DNA of 15,460 bases from contig JAUMNV010000122.1 of NCBI GenBank assembly GCA_031295725.1, forward strand, positions 1 through 15,460, in the 5' to 3' direction. Of the stretch, positions 6,765-14,016 are shown piece by piece. The position numbers were made by a program, and so were the translations under genes. The notes under the pieces are model-generated. The model was not told the DNA's origin. It made no database searches and saw only the letters and a list, made by a program, of their open reading frames with translations. Within the stretch, counting starts at the first letter, position 1. The number at the start of each line of letters is the position of its first letter. The DNA comes from Collinsella sp. (GTDB taxonomy: Bacteria; Actinomycetota; Coriobacteriia; Coriobacteriales; Coriobacteriaceae).

Positions 6765-6773
6765 TGCTATAGT
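6765..6773 (+). promoter_or_regulatory. Extended -10 promoter of rpmB
   Basis: TGCTATAGT is an extended -10 (TG-N-TATAGT, hexamer 6768-6773) with transcription expected to start near 6780, 48 bases before the rpmB start. No good -35 is found at 16-18 bases; TTGCGC is 20 bases away. In the leader, GCGACA (6792-6797) and TGTCGC (6806-6811) form a six-pair hairpin ending two bases before the ribosome site. Confidence 0.6.
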
Positions 6774-6827
6774 TCAGGCTTGTTTGTTAACGCGACATGT
6801 TCGTTTGTCGCCCAAGGAGGGTCAGTT

Positions 6828-7016
6828 ATGTCCAAAGTTTGCGAAGTTTGCGGTAAGCACCCCGTTGCCGGTCGCTCCATCAGCCACTCTCACCGCGTCA
6901 CCAACCGTAAGTTCCGCCCCAACATCCAGCGCGTCTACGTCGTCGTCGATGGTCACCGTCGCAAGATGAACGTTTGCTCCACCTGCCTCAAGTCTGGCAA
7001 GGTTGCGCGCTCCTAA
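6828..7016 (+). CDS. rpmB: Ribosomal protein bL28
   Basis: The 62-residue basic protein is large-subunit ribosomal protein bL28. It begins MSKVCEVCGKHPVAGRSISH and contains SHRVTNRKFRPNIQ (21-34) followed by a beta strand and CSTCLKSGKV (50-59). Cys5, Cys8, Cys50 and Cys53 form a zinc-ribbon, so this is the zinc-binding (C+) version. Length and motif order fit the family exactly. The ATG at 6828 is preceded by a strong AAGGAGG seven bases upstream. It is a single-gene unit: promoter elements lie in the region shared with pyrR, and a terminator begins 71 bases after the stop. Confidence 0.97.
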   Translation: MSKVCEVCGKHPVAGRSISHSHRVTNRKFRPNIQRVYVVVDGHRRKMNVCSTCLKSGKVARS

Positions 7017-7087
7017 ATAAGGTCTTACCAACAAGTACCTCGGACTCTCCGGGTCAAAGACCTCGCGTTCATATAGAACTTACCAAA

Positions 7088-7117
7088 GGCGTCCTTCCCT
7101 ACGGAGGGCGCCTTTTT
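7088..7117 (+). terminator. Terminator of rpmB
   Basis: GGCGTCCTTC (7088-7097) pairs with GGAGGGCGCC (7103-7112) over ten pairs (two G-U) around a CCTAC loop, followed by TTTTT (7113-7117). This is a standard Rho-independent terminator. Confidence 0.88.
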
Positions 7118-7120
7118 GCA

Positions 7121-7365
7121 CTCATTGGGGACAGACTTATATGAGGGTTTGCAGATGTCAAAGGGATCATAGCGCAGCTGGTATGCCTTGTAACTAACGG
7201 TACGCCTCGAGCGAGTCGGACGCACCTTACACGGGATTGAAATGGATGTAATCGAGTAGCTGCACCGCCTGTGTGTCCAACTCAACCGCGACCCGCGAAT
7301 AGCGATTATCAAACAGATGTCCCGTTTTCCCATTGAAATACTCATGAGAGTCTGTACCCAATGAG
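7121..7365. mobile_element. Degenerate 245-bp mobile-element remnant with inverted ends
   Basis: The left end (7121-7145) and right end (7341-7365) are 25-bp inverted copies of each other matching at 21 of 25 positions, both centred on CCCCAATGAG/CTCATTGGGG-type sequence with AGTCTGT. Each end is itself bounded by CTCAT and ATGAG. Between them is a fragment of a REP-associated tyrosine transposase gene. The pattern fits an internally deleted element of that class, or a MITE-like copy mobilised by a related transposase elsewhere. It starts four bases after the rpmB terminator U-run, a site where insertion would do little harm. Confidence 0.7.
7227..7343 (-). pseudogene. Fragment of a REP-associated tyrosine transposase (Y1_Tnp-like)
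   Basis: On the minus strand an open stretch of 38 codons ending in TAA (7229-7227) reads EYFNGKTGHLFDNRYSRVAV, then residues ending LLDYIHFNPV. The combination GHLF-x-x-RY-S, a gap, then a hydrophobic stretch and YIH-NPV is characteristic of the middle of REP-associated (IS200-like Y1) transposases, where the usual text is GHLFQGRY and YIHLNPVRAG. The catalytic HUH and tyrosine regions are not visible, and the reading frame is broken by the stop after NPV. There is no start codon or ribosome site of its own. It is a non-functional remnant. Confidence 0.7.
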
Positions 7366-7388
7366 CGGGGCGATGCAGCAGGCAGATA

Positions 7389-7428
7389 GTTTTAGTTAAA
7401 ACGATTCATTTTATTGAAGCGTTTTAGT
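7389..7428. promoter_or_regulatory. Operator-like repeats upstream of adhE
   Basis: GTTTTAGTTAAAAC (7389-7402) is a perfect inverted repeat (six-base arms, two-base centre). AAAACG at 7398-7403 and CGTTTT at 7420-7425 frame a second inverted repeat with TTCA/TGAA inner arms (7405-7408 and 7415-7418). GTTTTAGT is also repeated directly at 7389-7396 and 7421-7428, exactly 32 bp apart (about three helical turns). This lies 45-85 bp before the adhE promoter -10. It does not match the Rex consensus TTGTGAA-N4-TTCACAA; the bound factor is unknown. Confidence 0.45.
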
Positions 7429-7469
7429 GTGCCTTTTAGAGGAATCTTACCGTTCGCCGAATAATTTCT

Positions 7470-7513
7470 TGCTATCATGCAAGGCGTAGGGTAAATCTCC
7501 GATCGCAAGGAGA
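7470..7513 (+). promoter_or_regulatory. adhE promoter (extended -10) and leader
   Basis: TGCTATCAT (7470-7478) is an extended -10, with transcription expected from about 7485. TCTCC (7496-7500) in the short leader can pair with GGAGA (7509-7513), whose first bases belong to the ribosome site AAGGAG (7507-7512), so the site can be partly hidden in a five-pair hairpin. A -35 is not clear. Confidence 0.5.
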
Positions 7514-7518
7514 CACAA

Positions 7519-10167
7519 ATGGTGAAAAAGTCACCGGAAAACACTACTCCCGCAATTGTGGACAACGTAGAGGCGCTTGAGGCCAAGCTCGCTCAGATGC
7601 GAGAGGCCCAGGCGCTTTTTGCTACGTACACGCAGGAGCAGGTCGACAAGATCTTCTATGAGGCCGCCATGGCCGCCAACAAGGCTCGTATCCCGTTGGC
7701 GAAGATGGCCATCGAGGAGACCGGCCGCGGCGTTCTTGAGGACAAGGTCATCAAGAACCACTACGCCGCAGAGTACATCTACAACGCTTACAAGAACACC
7801 AAGACCTGTGGTGTCCTGGAGCGCGACGAGGCTTACGGCATCACCAAGATCGCCGAGCCCATCGGCATCGTGGGCGCCGTCATCCCGACGACCAACCCCA
7901 CCTCCACCGCGATCTTCAAGACGCTGATCTGCCTGAAGACCCGCAACGCCATCATCATCTCCCCGCACCCGGCTGCCGCCAAGTGCACCATCGCCGCCGC
8001 CAAGCTCGTGCTTGACGCCGCCGTCAAGGCCGGCGCCCCCGAGGGCATCATCGGCTGGGTCGATGTCCCCTCCATCGAGCTGACCAACATGGTCATGCGC
8101 GACGTCGACATCATCCTCGCCACCGGTGGCCCGGGCATGGTCAAGGCCGCTTACTCCTCGGGCAAGCCCGCCCTGGGCGTTGGCGCCGGTAACACCCCGG
8201 TCGTCATCGACGACACCGCCGACGTGCTGCTCGCCGTCAACTCCATCATCCACTCCAAGACCTTCGACAACGGCATGATCTGCGCTTCCGAGCAGTCCGT
8301 GACTGTCGTCGACACCATCTATGACCAGGTCAAGGCCGAGTTCCAGAAGCGCGGCTGCTACTTCGTCAAGCAGGGTGCCGAGATGGAGGCCCTGCGTGCC
8401 GCCATGTTCAAGAACGGCGCCCTCGATCACCGCATCCCCGGCATGGCTGCCGCCAAGATCGCCGAGCTCGCCGGCATCGAGGTTCCCGCCAAGACCAAGA
8501 TCCTGATCGCCGAGGTCACCTCCACCGACCCCGCCAAGGAGGAGTTCTCCCACGAGAAGCTCTCCCCGGTCCTGGCCATGTACCACGCCAAGGACTTCCA
8601 GGAGGCCGTCGACAAGGCCGAGCACCTGGTGCTCGCCGGTGGCCCGGGCCACACCGCCTCTCTGTACGTGCACCCCGCCCAGGCCGAGAAGATCAGCCTG
8701 TTCGAGCACGTCATGAAGGCCTGCCGTATCGTCATCAACACCCCGTCCTCGCACGGCGGCATCGGTGACCTGTACAACTTTGGCATGAAGCCGTCTCTGA
8801 CCCTGGGCTGCGGCTCCTGGGGCGGCAACTCCGTCTCCGAGAACGTTGGGGTGAAGCACTTGATCAACGTTAAGACTGTGGCCGAGCGCCGTGAGAACAT
8901 GCTGTGGTTCCGCGCTCCCGAGAAGGTCTACTTCAAGAAGGGTTCCACGCCCGTCGCCCTCGACGAGCTGGGCAACGTCATGGGCAAGAAGCGTGCCTTC
9001 ATCGTCACCGACCAGTTCCTCTTCAAGAATGGCAACACCCGCGCCATCGAGGCCAAGCTCGACGAGATGGGCATCGCCCACGACTGCTTCTACGACGTCG
9101 AGCCCGATCCGTCGCTGCAGTGCGCACGTCGCGGTGCCAAGCAGATGGCTCTCTTTGAGCCGGACGTCATCATCGCCGTCGGCGGTGGCTCCGCTATGGA
9201 CGCCGGCAAGATCATGTGGATGATGTACGAGCACCCCGAGTGCAAGTTTGAGGACATGGCCATGGACTTCATGGACATCCGCAAGCGTATCTTCACCTTC
9301 CCCGAGATGGGCAAGAAGGCCTACTTCGTCGCCGTCCCGACCTCTTCGGGTACCGGCTCCGAGTGCACGCCGTTCGCCATCATCACCGACAAGGAGACCG
9401 GCATCAAGTGGCCGCTCGCCGACTACGCGCTGCTCCCCAACATGGCTATCGTCGACGCCGACAACTGCATGACCGCCCCGCGCGGCCTGACCGCTGCCTC
9501 CGGCATCGACGTCATGACCCACGCCATCGAGTCCTATGTCTCCATCATGGCTTCCGACTACACCAAGGGCCTCTCCGAGCGCGCTGCCAAGCTCGTCTTT
9601 GAGAACCTGCCCTCCAGCTTCACGAACGGCGCCAAGGACCCGCATGCCCGCGAGGAGATGCACAACGCCTCTTGCATGGCCGGTATGGCCTTCGCCAACG
9701 CCTTCCTGGGCCTCAACCACTCCATGGCCCACAAGCTCGGCGCCTTCCATCACCTGCCCCACGGCCTCGCCAACGCCGTCATCCTGACCCGCGTCATGCG
9801 CTACAACGCTGCTGAGGCCCCCGTCAAGATGGGCACGTTCTCCCAGTATCCTTACCCCAACGCGCTGCACAACTACGCCGAGATGGCCAAGTACTGCGGC
9901 ATCGAGGGCAAGGACGACAAGGAGGTCTTCGAGAACTTCATCACGAAGCTCGAAGAGCTCAAGGACTTCATCGGCGTCAAGAAGACCATCGCCGACTACG
10001 GTGTTGACGAGCAGTACTTCCTCGACACCCTCGACGAAATGACCGAGCAGGCATTCAACGACCAGTGCACCGGCGCCAACCCGCGCTACCCGCTCATGAG
10101 CGAGATCAAGGAGCTCTACCTGGACGCCTACTACGGCCGCGAGCCCCAGGATTACGCCGTCTGCTAG
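7519..10167 (+). CDS. adhE: Bifunctional acetaldehyde-CoA / alcohol dehydrogenase
   Basis: AdhE converts acetyl-CoA to acetaldehyde and then ethanol with two NADH, regenerating NAD+ in anaerobic fermentation; the family assembles into long cytoplasmic filaments (spirosomes). The 882-residue protein has the usual length and two-domain order. The N-terminal CoA-acylating aldehyde dehydrogenase domain (about 15-450) carries PIGIVGAVIPTTNPTS (114-129) and the catalytic Cys255 in GMICASEQ. The C-terminal iron-dependent alcohol dehydrogenase domain (about 460-870) carries the NAD loop GGGSAMD (555-561) and the iron ligands Asp664, His668, His734 and His748, spaced exactly as in E. coli AdhE (653, 657, 723, 737). 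ATG at 7519 follows AAGGAG by six bases. Codon use is extremely biased (GCC, GTC, AAG, GAG), which suggests very high expression. Confidence 0.98.
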   Translation: MVKKSPENTTPAIVDNVEALEAKLAQMREAQALFATYTQEQVDKIFYEAAMAANKARIPLAKMAIEETGRGVLEDKVIKNHYAAEYIYNAYKNTKTCGVLERDEAYGITKIAEPIGIVGAVIPTTNPTSTAIFKTLICLKTRNAIIISPHPAAAKCTIAAAKLVLDAAVKAGAPEGIIGWVDVPSIELTNMVMRDVDIILATGGPGMVKAAYSSGKPALGVGAGNTPVVIDDTADVLLAVNSIIHSKTFDNGMICASEQSVTVVDTIYDQVKAEFQKRGCYFVKQGAEMEALRAAMFKNGALDHRIPGMAAAKIAELAGIEVPAKTKILIAEVTSTDPAKEEFSHEKLSPVLAMYHAKDFQEAVDKAEHLVLAGGPGHTASLYVHPAQAEKISLFEHVMKACRIVINTPSSHGGIGDLYNFGMKPSLTLGCGSWGGNSVSENVGVKHLINVKTVAERRENMLWFRAPEKVYFKKGSTPVALDELGNVMGKKRAFIVTDQFLFKNGNTRAIEAKLDEMGIAHDCFYDVEPDPSLQCARRGAKQMALFEPDVIIAVGGGSAMDAGKIMWMMYEHPECKFEDMAMDFMDIRKRIFTFPEMGKKAYFVAVPTSSGTGSECTPFAIITDKETGIKWPLADYALLPNMAIVDADNCMTAPRGLTAASGIDVMTHAIESYVSIMASDYTKGLSERAAKLVFENLPSSFTNGAKDPHAREEMHNASCMAGMAFANAFLGLNHSMAHKLGAFHHLPHGLANAVILTRVMRYNAAEAPVKMGTFSQYPYPNALHNYAEMAKYCGIEGKDDKEVFENFITKLEELKDFIGVKKTIADYGVDEQYFLDTLDEMTEQAFNDQCTGANPRYPLMSEIKELYLDAYYGREPQDYAVC

Positions 10168-10184
10168 TTTTAGCACGGTTTTTA

Positions 10185-10223
10185 ACGGCGGGGGTGCACG
10201 GGTGTTTCACACACCCCCGCCGT
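10185..10223 (+). terminator. Hairpin after adhE
   Basis: ACGGCGGGGGTG (10185-10196) and CACCCCCGCCGT (10212-10223) form a perfect 12-pair GC-rich stem with a 15-base loop, 17 bases after the adhE stop. The bases that follow (CGCTTCTATC) are not a clean U-run, so it may be a leaky terminator or a 3'-end stabiliser that allows some transcription into the next gene. Confidence 0.6.
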
Positions 10224-10255
10224 CGCTTCTATCGCATCGTTGAAAGGATGCAACC

Positions 10256-11020
10256 ATGCTGCTACCCGATTCCAAGACCGAGCTCGTCCGCCGTGGCAAC
10301 AAGGTCGTTTACGACCTGGGCGACAAGATTGTCAAGGTCTTTAACGAGACCAAGCCTGTCTCCGACGTGTTCAACGAGGCTTTGAATCTTGCCCGCATCA
10401 ATGAGTGCGGCATCCGCAGCCCCAAGGCGCTCGAGGTTTCCCAGCTCGAGAACGCCAACGGCTGGGCGCTCGTGACCGAGAAGGTTCCGGGCACCACCCT
10501 TGCCGAGAAGATGACTGCCGAGCCCCAGCGCTTTGGTGAGTACCTCGAGATGTTCGTCGACCTCCAGATCGAGATCCACGGCTACACCTCCCCGCTGCTC
10601 AACCGTCAGCGTGACAAGTACGCCCGCATGATCGACAGCCTTGATCAGCTCAATGCCACCACGCGCTACAACCTTCAGGAGCGTCTGGACGGCATGACCA
10701 AGGAGTCCAAGGTCTGCCACGGCGACTTCAACCCCTCCAACGTCATCGTCGGCGACGACGGCCAGCTCTATGTGTGCGACTGGGCACACGCCACCCAGGG
10801 CTCCCCTGCTGCCGACGTTGCCACCACCTACCTGCTCTTTGCCCTCAACAGCAAGGATCAGGCTGAGGCCTACCTGGAGCTCTACTGCGACCGCGCCGAC
10901 ATGCCCATGCAGGTCGTGCGTCAGTGGACGAGCATCGTCGCCGCTTCCGAGCTCGCTCGTAAGCGCAACGTGAACGATGAGTTCCTGAAGAACTGGATCG
11001 ACGTCGTCGATTATCAGTAA
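10256..11020 (+). CDS. Phosphotransferase of the APH / choline kinase fold, substrate unknown
   Basis: The 254-residue protein has the small-molecule kinase fold shared by aminoglycoside phosphotransferases, choline/ethanolamine kinases and related enzymes. The N-terminal lobe (about 10-85) has the strand DKIVKVFNE with Lys27 as the likely ATP-anchoring lysine and Glu41 as a possible helix-C partner. The C-terminal lobe has the catalytic loop VCHGDFNPSNVIV (153-165; Asp157, Asn162) and the metal-binding CDWAHA (174-179; Asp175), followed by PAADVATTYLL (184-194). The ATG at 10256 has GAAAGGA seven bases upstream. It is shorter than most antibiotic-modifying APH enzymes. It follows adhE on the same strand after a hairpin and ends before a terminator, so it may be a two-gene unit with adhE. 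There is no basis here to call it a resistance gene. Confidence 0.85.
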   Translation: MLLPDSKTELVRRGNKVVYDLGDKIVKVFNETKPVSDVFNEALNLARINECGIRSPKALEVSQLENANGWALVTEKVPGTTLAEKMTAEPQRFGEYLEMFVDLQIEIHGYTSPLLNRQRDKYARMIDSLDQLNATTRYNLQERLDGMTKESKVCHGDFNPSNVIVGDDGQLYVCDWAHATQGSPAADVATTYLLFALNSKDQAEAYLELYCDRADMPMQVVRQWTSIVAASELARKRNVNDEFLKNWIDVVDYQ

Positions 11021-11055
11021 TATCTGAGCGATTTATTTCGCATCGGAGGCACAAA

Positions 11056-11095
11056 GGAAACCCCGCAGCTCGCATGGGCTGTGGGGTTTCCTTTT
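11056..11095 (+). terminator. Terminator after the phosphotransferase gene
   Basis: GGAAACCCC (11056-11064) plus CAGC pair with GCTG plus GGGGTTTCC (11083-11091), about 13-14 pairs, followed by TTTT (11092-11095). The minus-strand trailer TTTGTG makes it weakly bidirectional. Confidence 0.88.
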
Positions 11096-11118
11096 AGCGA
11101 TTGAGTACGCCGACAAGA

Positions 11119-11168
11119 TAAAAGGACGGCCCCGCATCTCCCCTATCTGGAGAAATGCGGGGCCGTCC
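11119..11168 (-). terminator. Terminator of the dxr-rseP-ispG-proS operon
   Basis: On the minus strand GGACGGCCCCGCAT (11168-11155) and ATGCGGGGCCGTCC (11137-11124) form a perfect 14-pair stem, extended inside by TCTCC and GGAGA, and followed by TTTTAT (11123-11118). It lies about 30 bases beyond the proS stop and faces the convergent terminator at 11056-11095. Confidence 0.9.
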
Positions 11169-11198
11169 CGTATATCGAACTACAAGCGAAATCGCCGA

Positions 11199-12920
11199 TT
11201 AACGGCGTGCCGCCTTCACAAGCTCGGCGACCTTGGCGACGACCTCGTCGATCGCCACGTCCTCGCGCTCACCCGTAGCACGGTCCTTGAGCTCGACGGT
11301 GCCGTTCTTGAGGCCACGCTTACCCAGAACGACCTGATACGGGAAGCCCATAAGGTCGTTGTCGGCAAATTTAAAGCCGGGACGCTCGTCACGGTCATCG
11401 ACGACGACCTCGATACCCTCGGCGCACAGGCCATCAACGATCTGCTCGCAGACGGTAGCGCACTCCTCCTTCTTGGGATCGAGCGGAATCACCGCGACCT
11501 CGTACGGGGCAACGGAGACCGGCCAGACGATACCGTGCTCGTCGTTGTGCTGTTCCACGACGGCAGCGAGCGAGCGGGACACACCAACGCCGTAGCAGCC
11601 CATGATGAGCGGCTTCTCCTTGCCATCCTCGTCCATAAAGGTGGCACCCATGGCCTCGGAATACTTGGTGCCCAGCTGGAAGACCTGAGAGACCTCGATG
11701 CCGCGGGCAGCGGAGAGCGGCTTGCCGCAGTGCGGGCAGGGGTCGCCGGCGACAACGGTGACCAGATCGGCCCACTCATCGACGGTAAAGTCGCGCTCGG
11801 GGCAGGCACCGGTAAAGTGATAATCGACCTCGTTGGCACCGCAGGCCCACTGCTTGGAATCGCGCAGGCTCTCGTCGCACACCAGACGGATGCCCTCGGG
11901 CAGGTTGACCGGTCCGATAAAGCCCTTGTGCAGGCCGTTCGCTTGAAGCTCCTCGTCGGTCATCATGCGGTAGCCCTTGCCAAAGACATGCTCGGCCTTG
12001 CAGTCATTGAGCTCGTGGTCGCCCGGGACAATGGCCACGACCGGCTTGCCCTCGGAGTCGATGAGTGCCAGCGACTTGCGCGTGCCGTTCTCGGGGAAGC
12101 CGAAGAACTTGGCAACGGCCTCGATGGTGCCCATACCCGGAGTCTCGACCTTGGTGAGCGTGCCATCGCCGGGGCCCTCGGTCACAACGACCTTGGTGCT
12201 TGCAGCCTCGTCATCGGCAGCAAAACCGCAATCGTCGCAGTAGACGAGCGAAGCCTCGCCGGCGTCGGCAAGAGCCATGTACTCGACGGAAGTGTCGCCG
12301 CCGATCTCGCCGGAGTCGGCGACAACGGGCAGAGCCTTGATGTAGCAGCGCTCGCAGATGTTAGCGTAGGCCTGCTTCATCTTGTCGTACTCCTCCTGCA
12401 GGCTCTCCTGCGTGGCGGAGAAGCTGTAGGCGTCCTTCATGATGAACTCGCGACCGCGCATCAGGCCAAAGCGGGGACGGAACTCGTCGCGGAACTTGTC
12501 CTGAATGTGGTACAGGTTGACGGGCAGCTGTTTGTAGGAGCGCAGCTCATTGCGCACCAGGGCCGTGACGGTCTCCTCGTGGGTGGGACCCAGGACGAAC
12601 TCGCGACCGTGACGGTCGTCAAAGCGCACAAGCTCCTTGCCATAGGCGTCGATGCGGCCGGACTCACGCCACAACTCGGCGTCGACCATGATAGGCATCA
12701 TAAGCTCCTGGGCACCGGCAGCGTCCATCTCGTCGCGCACGATATTCTCGATCTTGCGGATCGAGCGCCATGCGAGCGGCAGATAGGAATACAGGCCGGC
12801 GGCCTCTTTGCGGATCATGCCGGCACGGAGCAGCAGGCGGTGGCTGGCGAGCTCAGCGTCCGCCGGATCCTCTTTAAGCGTCGGCGCATAGAGCTTAGAC
12901 ATATACATTGCTCGGGTCAT
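11199..12920 (-). CDS. proS: Prolyl-tRNA synthetase (bacterial type, with editing domain)
   Basis: ProRS attaches proline to tRNA-Pro in the cytoplasm. The 573-residue protein is the bacterial (E. coli-like) class II form. It shows the N-terminal LYAPTLKEDPADAE (10-23), GPTHEE (111-116), motif 2 RDEFRPRFGLMRGREFIMKD (144-163), motif 3 GCYGVGVSRS (441-450), and a C-terminal anticodon-binding domain (about 465-570). An inserted domain (about 225-385) with FFGFPENGTRKSL contains Lys282, which corresponds to the editing lysine of the INS domain that removes Ala-tRNA-Pro. The pair CPHC (395-398) is also typical. The ATG at 12920 directly follows the ispG stop (TAAATG), with GAGGAG six bases upstream; later Met5 and Met7 are less well placed. 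It is the last gene of its operon. Confidence 0.97.
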   Translation of the reverse strand: MTRAMYMSKLYAPTLKEDPADAELASHRLLLRAGMIRKEAAGLYSYLPLAWRSIRKIENIVRDEMDAAGAQELMMPIMVDAELWRESGRIDAYGKELVRFDDRHGREFVLGPTHEETVTALVRNELRSYKQLPVNLYHIQDKFRDEFRPRFGLMRGREFIMKDAYSFSATQESLQEEYDKMKQAYANICERCYIKALPVVADSGEIGGDTSVEYMALADAGEASLVYCDDCGFAADDEAASTKVVVTEGPGDGTLTKVETPGMGTIEAVAKFFGFPENGTRKSLALIDSEGKPVVAIVPGDHELNDCKAEHVFGKGYRMMTDEELQANGLHKGFIGPVNLPEGIRLVCDESLRDSKQWACGANEVDYHFTGACPERDFTVDEWADLVTVVAGDPCPHCGKPLSAARGIEVSQVFQLGTKYSEAMGATFMDEDGKEKPLIMGCYGVGVSRSLAAVVEQHNDEHGIVWPVSVAPYEVAVIPLDPKKEECATVCEQIVDGLCAEGIEVVVDDRDERPGFKFADNDLMGFPYQVVLGKRGLKNGTVELKDRATGEREDVAIDEVVAKVAELVKAARR

Positions 12921-14003
12921 TTATTTCTCCTCAATAAGCTTGTCGACCTCTGCCATAAGCGCGTCGACAATTTGGTCCTCAGCTACTTTACCAATGATCT
13001 GGCCATGCGAAAAGAGCAAGGCCTGACCACGTCCGCAAGCAACGCCCAGATCGGCATCAGAAGCCTCGCCGGGGCCATTAACGGCACATCCCATCACAGC
13101 GATCGAAAGCGGCGCGGAGTAGTTCTTAAGCCGCTCGGTAACCTCCTCGGCAATGGGAATGAGGTCAACTTGGCAGCGGGCGCATGTGGGGCACGAGACA
13201 ATCTCGGGGCCACGGCGACGCAGGCCCAACGACTGCAGAATACCCCAGGCAACCGGCGGCTCCTCAACCGGATCGGCTGTGAGCGACACACGCATGGTGT
13301 CGCCAATGCCTTCGGAAAGCAAGATACCCAAGCCTACAGAGCTCTTGATGGTGCCCTGGAGCTTGGTCCCCGCCTCCGTCACGCCCAGGTGAAGCGGAAC
13401 GTGGGGAATCTCACGCGACAGGGCTCGATAGGTATCAAGCGTCGTTTGCACGCTATGGGCCTTGGCCGAAAGCACAATGTTCGTAAAACCGCGGTCCTCA
13501 AAGTGCTTGACGAAGCGCTCGCTCGACATCACGAGCTTTTCGGGCTGCATGAGGTCGTCGCGCTCGGCGATATCCTGTTCGAGCGAACCGGCATTGACAC
13601 CGATACGAATCGCGCACCCAGCGGCGCCCGCGGCATCGATCACGGCATCGACCTTAGCCCAATCGCCGATATTGCCGGGATTGATGCGAAGCTTGGCGGC
13701 ACCAGCCTCGACGGCGCCGATGGCGAGCTTATGGTTAAAGTGAATATCGGCGACGATCGGCACCGGAGACTCGGCACAGATGGTGCGGAAACCCTCAAGC
13801 GCGGCCTCGGTGGGCACGCTCACACGCACGATATCGCAGCCAGCCTGCGCCAACGCGCACACTTGCGCAAGCGTTGCCTGGGCATCAGCGGTATCGGTGC
13901 AGGTCATGGATTGGACCACCACTGGCGCGCCGCCACCGATCTGCACACCGCCCACATGCACGGGGCGCGTCAACTCGCGAGGCAAAGGATGGGATAAAGA
14001 CAA
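12921..14003 (-). CDS. ispG: 4-hydroxy-3-methylbut-2-en-1-yl diphosphate synthase
   Basis: IspG (GcpE) is the [4Fe-4S] enzyme that reduces MEcPP to HMBPP, the penultimate step of the MEP isoprenoid pathway. The 360-residue protein carries QSMTCTDTAD (31-40), DIVRVSVPT (57-65), ADIHFNHKLA (85-94), LRINPGNIG (105-113), RIGVNAGSLE (133-142), HLGVTEAG (205-212), LLSEGIGDTMRVSL (228-241), and the cluster ligands Cys271, Cys274 and Cys306 with Glu313 in VNGPGEA. The start is taken as TTG at 14003, eight bases after GGGGAG, giving MSLSHPLPRELTRPVHVGG; a GTG at 14012 touches that ribosome site. It begins 13 bases after the rseP stop and abuts proS. The short bacterial form lacks any plant-type insert. 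Confidence 0.95.
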   Translation of the reverse strand: MSLSHPLPRELTRPVHVGGVQIGGGAPVVVQSMTCTDTADAQATLAQVCALAQAGCDIVRVSVPTEAALEGFRTICAESPVPIVADIHFNHKLAIGAVEAGAAKLRINPGNIGDWAKVDAVIDAAGAAGCAIRIGVNAGSLEQDIAERDDLMQPEKLVMSSERFVKHFEDRGFTNIVLSAKAHSVQTTLDTYRALSREIPHVPLHLGVTEAGTKLQGTIKSSVGLGILLSEGIGDTMRVSLTADPVEEPPVAWGILQSLGLRRRGPEIVSCPTCARCQVDLIPIAEEVTERLKNYSAPLSIAVMGCAVNGPGEASDADLGVACGRGQALLFSHGQIIGKVAEDQIVDALMAEVDKLIEEK

Positions 14004-14016
14004 TCCAAACACTCCC

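Noticed and set aside
6703..6969. A plus-strand frame of 88 codons overlapping rpmB
   Set aside because: It starts upstream of the rpmB promoter, has no ribosome site and is out of frame with the clear bL28 gene.
7025..7345. A minus-strand frame of 106 codons after rpmB
   Set aside because: It runs through the mobile-element remnant in a frame shifted from the transposase-like one and through the rpmB terminator. The recognisable residues are in the neighbouring frame (7343-7227).
7389..7428. Rex operator for adhE
   Set aside because: The half-sites are in the order TTCA-N6-TGAA, the opposite of TTGTGAA-N4-TTCACAA, so I do not call it Rex.
7531..10176. An open frame of about 880 codons on the minus strand, antisense to adhE
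   Set aside because: It mirrors adhE codon for codon and arises because adhE uses almost only GC-ending codons, so antisense stops are absent. Its translation is low-complexity (rich in Gly, Val, Asp, Leu, His), shows no motif, and has no ribosome site.
10256..11020. Aminoglycoside resistance gene
   Set aside because: The fold is that of the APH superfamily, but the protein is short, sits among housekeeping genes and has normal host codon use; nothing points to drug modification.
11535..13997. An open frame of about 820 codons on the plus strand across proS and ispG
   Set aside because: It crosses two firmly identified genes on the other strand, has a biased Gly/His/Leu/Val composition and no recognisable motif. 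It is a codon-bias shadow.
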